Shown here piece by piece: positions 59,711 to 64,000 of a stretch of 64,000 nt of DNA (within the stretch, counting starts at the first letter, position 1; the number at the start of each line of letters is the position of its first letter). The notes beneath the pieces were generated by a model. It made no database searches, was not told where the DNA came from, and saw only the letters and a program-made list of their open reading frames with translations. The stretch is taken from positions 734,539-798,538 of the forward strand of contig NW_004457532.1 in assembly GCF_000313135.1 (NCBI RefSeq), in the 5' to 3' direction. The DNA is from Acanthamoeba castellanii str. Neff. Taxonomy: Eukaryota; Discosea; Longamoebia; Acanthamoebidae. Both the position numbers and the translations under genes were made by a program.

Positions 59711-62700
59711 ATGGCGGCGCTGCCGAATGCAAGGAACAGCAACAAGAAGCCTCGAGCAAAGCTGCTCGTCGTCCTGCCACGCGCCTCCTTCTTTTCCTCC
59801 CGAGGTACACCCTTACACATTTTATTGATTATAAAATCAAATCTAGCAAACAATTCATGATTAAAAATGCATCGCAGCAAGCGAGGGAGAGGAGCGGGCG
59901 GCTGGGGAGAAGGAACGAGAGGAGTCGCGCGTCGATTGGTTGGAGCGCAGCGTGCCCGGCCTCAAGTGCCTGCCTGAGGGCCACCGCCTCCTCAGCCGCC
60001 GTCTGCGCCACGCCGGCGGTACCTACCACCCCTTGCACCCCCAACCCTCTTCCTTCTCTCTCACGTCAACCAACACGCATCTGCGATGTGCGTGCGCGTG
60101 TGCGGTCGTGCGTGTGTGCGTGTGTGCGTGTGCGTCAGGCGAAGGCAGGCAATTCAAGTCGAACGTGGCCTACCGCGCACACCCGCTCCGGCCAAAGGAG
60201 TTCATACCCGTGGCAGGTTTGACCACCCGCGCTCGCACAACTGCCTGTGTCAGTGGCGAGTTCTTTGCTGAGTTCATCTGCGCTGTGTCGTGTGTATCGT
60301 GTGTATCACCTTTCTCTTTCTTTTGTAGAATTCCATCCGTTCGTGCTGCGGGACAAGAAGCGGGAGATGCAGGAGCTGCTGACCGGGCTCGGCGCTCGCG
60401 AGATCGCCCTCGAACACACGTCGCGCAGGGGCACCCTGCGCTTCAAAGGTACGTCTCCACGTATCACACGCCGGGCCGCTTCTATGTTCTCCGTCTCATC
60501 GCCATCACACACCGCACACACCGCACACACCGCACGCGCATGTCGCACGTGCGTGCAGGCTCCGAGTCGAAGCGAAAACAAAAGGCCCAGGGGAGCTACA
60601 TCGAAGAGGACAAGGACGTCGAGCTGAGGCTCGAGCAGCCCACGATTCCTCTCGCTGTCGACCAAGTGCGTTCTCTCGTGTTGTCTGCGTGTTGCGTGTG
60701 TGCGGTGTCTGATGTCATACCCCGTCACGTATGCAGGGCAAGGGGCGGTGGTACCACGTGGAGCCGACGTGGCAGGCCTGCACGGCGCTCCGGCGGCGGA
60801 CCGTGGAGAGCAAGGAGTGTCGGGTGCCGCTGACCATCGCCTCCGATTACGACGTCACGCCGGACCTGGCCGCCGCTTTGCAGAAGTGCGAAGTCCACCT
60901 CGGTACGAAAGGCATTCTTGGCATTCCACTTTCTTTGTCGATAGCAACTCACCGTGGTGTGGGCGATCGTGTGTGGATGCAGGCGAGGGGGCGGGCGCGG
61001 AGTTCGTCCGCTTTGAGGCGGTGACGCGCGAGTACCGCGTGCGGTTCTTCACCCTCAAGCACTACCAGAAGGCCAACAAGGAGGCCGTTCGCGCGTGGGC
61101 GCCGGAGGACGTGGCCGCCTTCTTACGCGCCGCCGACCTCGACCAGCACCTCGACCTCTTTCAGGTTCGTTTTGTGTTTCGTGTTTCGTATTTCGTATTT
61201 CGTTTGGGTAGACTCAAACTTTAGCCCAAACACGAAGGGCAAAGGCGGGGCGGAGTTGGTGCACATGACGGACCACCAGCTCTCCAAGATCTATCGCCTC
61301 AAGCAGGAACCCGCCGTCCGCGCCCAGCTCCTCGATGCTCTCCAACGGTGCGTGTGTGTCGTGTCGTGCCGTGTGCGTGTGCGGCGCGTATCGCTTACCT
61401 TTTCTCACGCGTCGACAGAATAATGGACTCGGTGGAGTGTCGACACCCGGCGCTCGCCGCCGCCGGAGACCACAGCGGGCCGTTGTGCGCGCCCTGCCGG
61501 AAGCGGCTCGGGGTCGCCTCGCCCGCGCCCGCCCCACGGTCGCCCCGGCCTGCTGACGTCAGCACCGCCAGCAATCTCAAGAATGCCAAGCGGGCCTACG
61601 ACAGTGTCGACAGCGACGACGACAATGATGACGTGGGCGGCGCCGGCTATGTTGACGTCCGCGCGATGGACAAGCTCCGACCGCCGCCCGCCGCGACGCA
61701 GCCCAACTACGTCGAGGCGCCGCCCGCCGGACCGGCGGCTGCGACCAAGCGCAACGCGAAGAAGGCGGCGGGGGCGGCCAAAAAGCGAAACAAGAGCGAA
61801 GCGGCTGTGAATGCGAAGGGCAACGGCAACAGGGGAGGGGCGGCGCCGGACACGGACGACGATGATGAGGAGGATGCGGAGGCAATGGAGCGGATGAAGG
61901 TGCGAGCGCGGGCGGTGGCGCGGGAGAACGGCTACGTGTTCCGCGAGATCGACTACCGCGAGCTCGACCTCGAGCAAAAGATCGGCGCCGGCTCCTTCGG
62001 CGAAGTCTACAAGGCCACCTGGCGTGGGGCTCCCGGTACGCCTGCACGCCGCGCGCGCACACACACACACACACGCACACCGCACACGCGCGACCGCACA
62101 CACGTGTCATCGATGAGTTACGTAGGTAGTGACCTTCGTAATGTTATTACGTTAGTGGCGGCCAAGAAGATCATCAACATGGACGACGATGACGACGAAA
62201 TGGTGGACGAATTCATGCGCGAGGCCGCCATGATGGACCTCCTCGGTACCACTTCCTTTCAACCAGTCAACGCCCACGACCTGTCGCCCTCAACACACGA
62301 CACACACGACACACACGGCACACACGGCACACGACACACGACACAACACGACACACGGCACAACACGACACACGATACAACACGACACACGACACACTAC
62401 ACACCACACACGACAACACGGCACCACCAGGGAATCATCCGAACATTGTCAAGTTCGTTGGGGCTTGTCTCGGGGTACGTGGTGCTGTCGTTTCGGTTTC
62501 TGCTCAGCCAATCGGATCGCGTGGATAAAAGCTAAGACGCTCCAATCACATGCGGCGGGCGGCGGTTGACGGTGGTGGTGGGTTGGGCACAGCCGTTCTG
62601 TCTGGTGTCGGCGTTCTGCGCGAACGGGAGCCTCGAGGACCTGCTGCAGAAGGACCACGACCTCCGGCTGCTGAGCAACCGCACCCTCGTCCGCATGGCC

Positions 62701-63496
62701 ATGGACATCGGCGCCGGCATCCTCCACCTCCACCGCGAGGGCGTCATCCACCGCGTACGTCGTTTGTCCCGTGCGCGCGCGTGTGCCGTGTGCTGTGTGT
62801 GCGGTCATGTGCGTGTGTCGTGTCGTGTCGTGTAGTGGGCTCATGCGAGAGAGTAGGATATTGCGGCGCGCAACGTGCTGGTGGGAGAGGACTTCACGAC
62901 GGACTTTGGGTTCGCGCGGATCAAGGAGAAGGGCGGCGACGGCGGCAACACCCAGTCCACCCTGGGTCCCGTGCGCCACATGAGCCCCGAGTCCCTCAAG
63001 GAGCGCCGCTACTCGGAGAAGTCCGACGTCTACTCCTTCGGCGTGTTGCTCTACGAGGTCCGCGTCGTGTTGCGTGTCGTGTTGCGTGTCGTGACATGTG
63101 TGCCGTGTGCCGTGTGTGCGGTGGCTGACAGTTTGTGGTGGTGGTTGGGGGGGCAATCAGATGTGGATGCGGGAGGCGCCGTACATGGGCACGGGCATGG
63201 ACCTGCTGCAGATCGCCCTGCGGGTCATGAACGAAGGCCTCCGCCCACCCGTGCCCCCCAACGCTCCCCCCGCCCTCCAGTACGCGTCTTCTCTCAAATT
63301 ACACGTGTGTCGTGTCGTGTCGTGTCGTGTCGTGTCGTGTCGTGTCGTGTCGTGTCGTGTCGTGTCTGTGTGTTGAGATTGACTGAAGAACGTTCACAGG
63401 GCATTGCTCGAGCGGTGTTGGAAGGCCGACCCGACGGAGCGGCCGGACTTGGCGGGCGTGCTGGTGGCCCTGAAGGACCTCTACTGCGAGCTCTGA
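59711..63496 (+). CDS. SAM-domain TKL-type protein kinase with an uncharacterised N-terminal region
   Basis: It starts only 67 bp after the receptor stop. About 15 exons give roughly 800 residues. The N-terminal half, about 350 residues, includes [54 protein letters not shown] and [20 protein letters not shown] do not recognise this domain. A SAM domain follows, [19 protein letters not shown] with [18 protein letters not shown]. Then come a short Cys-rich piece (CAPCRKRLG) and an Asp/Lys-rich linker. The kinase domain shows [28 protein letters not shown] joined to [22 protein letters not shown] and [12 protein letters not shown]. The Ala-Ala-Arg-Asn in the catalytic loop is tyrosine-kinase-like. 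It ends ALKDLYCEL. No signal peptide or membrane span is seen, so it is probably cytoplasmic. Confidence 0.78.
62285..62420. repeat. CACACGA/CAACACG repeat in an intron of the SAM kinase gene
   Basis: Imperfect copies of ACACACG and ACAACACG lie between the exon ending AAMMDLLG and the exon beginning [12 protein letters not shown]. The unit is the same as in the receptor's array. Confidence 0.8.
63305..63366. repeat. 5-bp repeat (GTGTC)n in the last intron of the SAM kinase gene
   Basis: About a dozen copies of CGTGT in tandem precede the final exon ([17 protein letters not shown]). Confidence 0.9.
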
Positions 63497-63555
63497 CCGC
63501 AGCGCAAGAGAAGAGAGAAATGCGCAGGGAGAAAAGATAAAGAAACAACAGGTCG

Positions 63556-64000
63556 TCACAGGCCGACGGGGAGCGGAGCGCCGATGGTGCGGGCGTGGTC
63601 GCGGGCGAGCTGCTCGAGGTGGGCCACCATTTGGTCGTAGGGCACGAACTGCTTCTCCTTCGTCTTCCGGTTCTCGAACTCCACCCGGCCCTCGTTCTTC
63701 ATCGCCTTCCCCACCAGCACCATCCACGGGAACCCTACGTGCCACCACACCACTTGAATTAATTGCACATATTTAAAACAATTATTATTATTATACGTAC
63801 CGAGGAGTTGGGCGCGGTGTAATTTGGCGCCGGGGCTGTCGGCGGAGTCGTCGAGGGCCACGTCGTTGGCGAAGTACGGGCTGCGCTGGAGGTCGGCGTA
63901 GAGGTTGCGCGCGTGGGCCTGCACGTCGGCGTCCTTGGGCGTCATGGCCACCACCACCGCCTTGTAGGGCGCCACCGCCACCGGCCACACGATCCCGCGC
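63556..64000 (-). CDS. Prolyl-tRNA synthetase, bacterial/organellar type, C-terminal part (partial)
   Basis: Two exons are present: window edge to 63801, and 63734-63556. They join at a GTACGT donor with phase 1. The sequence reads WPVAVAPYKAVVVAMTP, DVALDDSADSPGAKLHRAQLL, then GFPWMVLVGKAMKNEGRVEF and ENRKTKEKQFVPYDQMV. This is the class IIa anticodon-binding domain in the bacterial-type ProRS form (W-P-x-x-x-AP, DD-x-x-x-SPG-x-K, L-x-G-x-P). It would charge tRNA-Pro, probably in mitochondria. The catalytic domain lies to the right, outside the window. It is convergent with the SAM kinase gene at 60 bp. Confidence 0.85.
   Translation of the reverse strand, partial: RGIVWPVAVAPYKAVVVAMTPKDADVQAHARNLYADLQRSPYFANDVALDDSADSPGAKLHRAQLLGTYNNNNCFKYVQLIQVVWWHVGFPWMVLVGKAMKNEGRVEFENRKTKEKQFVPYDQMVAHLEQLARDHARTIGAPLPVGL

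Overview
The window is GC-rich, intron-dense nuclear DNA of a free-living amoeba, most likely Acanthamoeba. No names or database matches were available. The inference rests on short introns, often with GTACG-type donors and filled with CA/GT or CGACAC/GTGTCG repeats; genes 60 to 500 bp apart; an ABP34-type actin bundler; TKL-like receptor kinases joined to a class III cyclase; and amoeba-style gelsolin and PKA genes. About 21 genes are present, nearly all spliced. They run largely as alternating divergent and convergent pairs. Exon boundaries come from reading frames and splice motifs, so individual junctions are approximate.

Left part (1-24 kb): a partial unrecognised membrane protein (-), a gelsolin-like protein with a very long Glu-rich tail (-), a Pol I factor TAF1C/Rrn6-like protein (+), a glutathione S-transferase (-), a CENP-U-like coiled-coil protein (+), gamma-glutamyl hydrolase (-), a small membrane protein (+), mitochondrial ribosomal protein mL46 (+), an acidic hypothetical (-), a TPR co-chaperone-like protein (-) and an ABP34-like actin-bundling protein (+).

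Middle (24-47.5 kb): the gamete fusogen HAP2/GCS1 (-), in a 200 bp head-to-head arrangement with an ER Hsp70 of the HYOU1/GRP170 type (+). Then METTL17/Rsm22 (-), Las1 (+), a PKA-type AGC kinase (+), a Pro/Tyr/Ala-rich protein (-), a PHD-like plus WD40 protein (+) and NOB1 (-). Five genes act in ribosome production: TAF1C, mL46, METTL17, Las1 and NOB1.

Right part (47.6-64 kb): a scrambled accessory block. It holds a broken, partly inverted copy of a kinase domain, then an anomalous segment with no CpG at all over about 1.23 kb, then a kinase fragment and a frameshifted inverted copy of a PstS-like domain. The probable parent follows: a large intact receptor of about 1,750 residues with two PstS-like domains, an EGF-like module, a membrane span, kinase, class III cyclase-like and second kinase domains. 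Two of its introns carry 7-bp minisatellites in opposite orientation. After it come a SAM-domain TKL kinase (+) and the 3' part of a bacterial-type prolyl-tRNA synthetase (-).

The most interesting items are HAP2, the kinase-cyclase-kinase receptor with an apparently degenerate cyclase, and the CpG-free island embedded in duplicated and inverted pieces of that receptor family.
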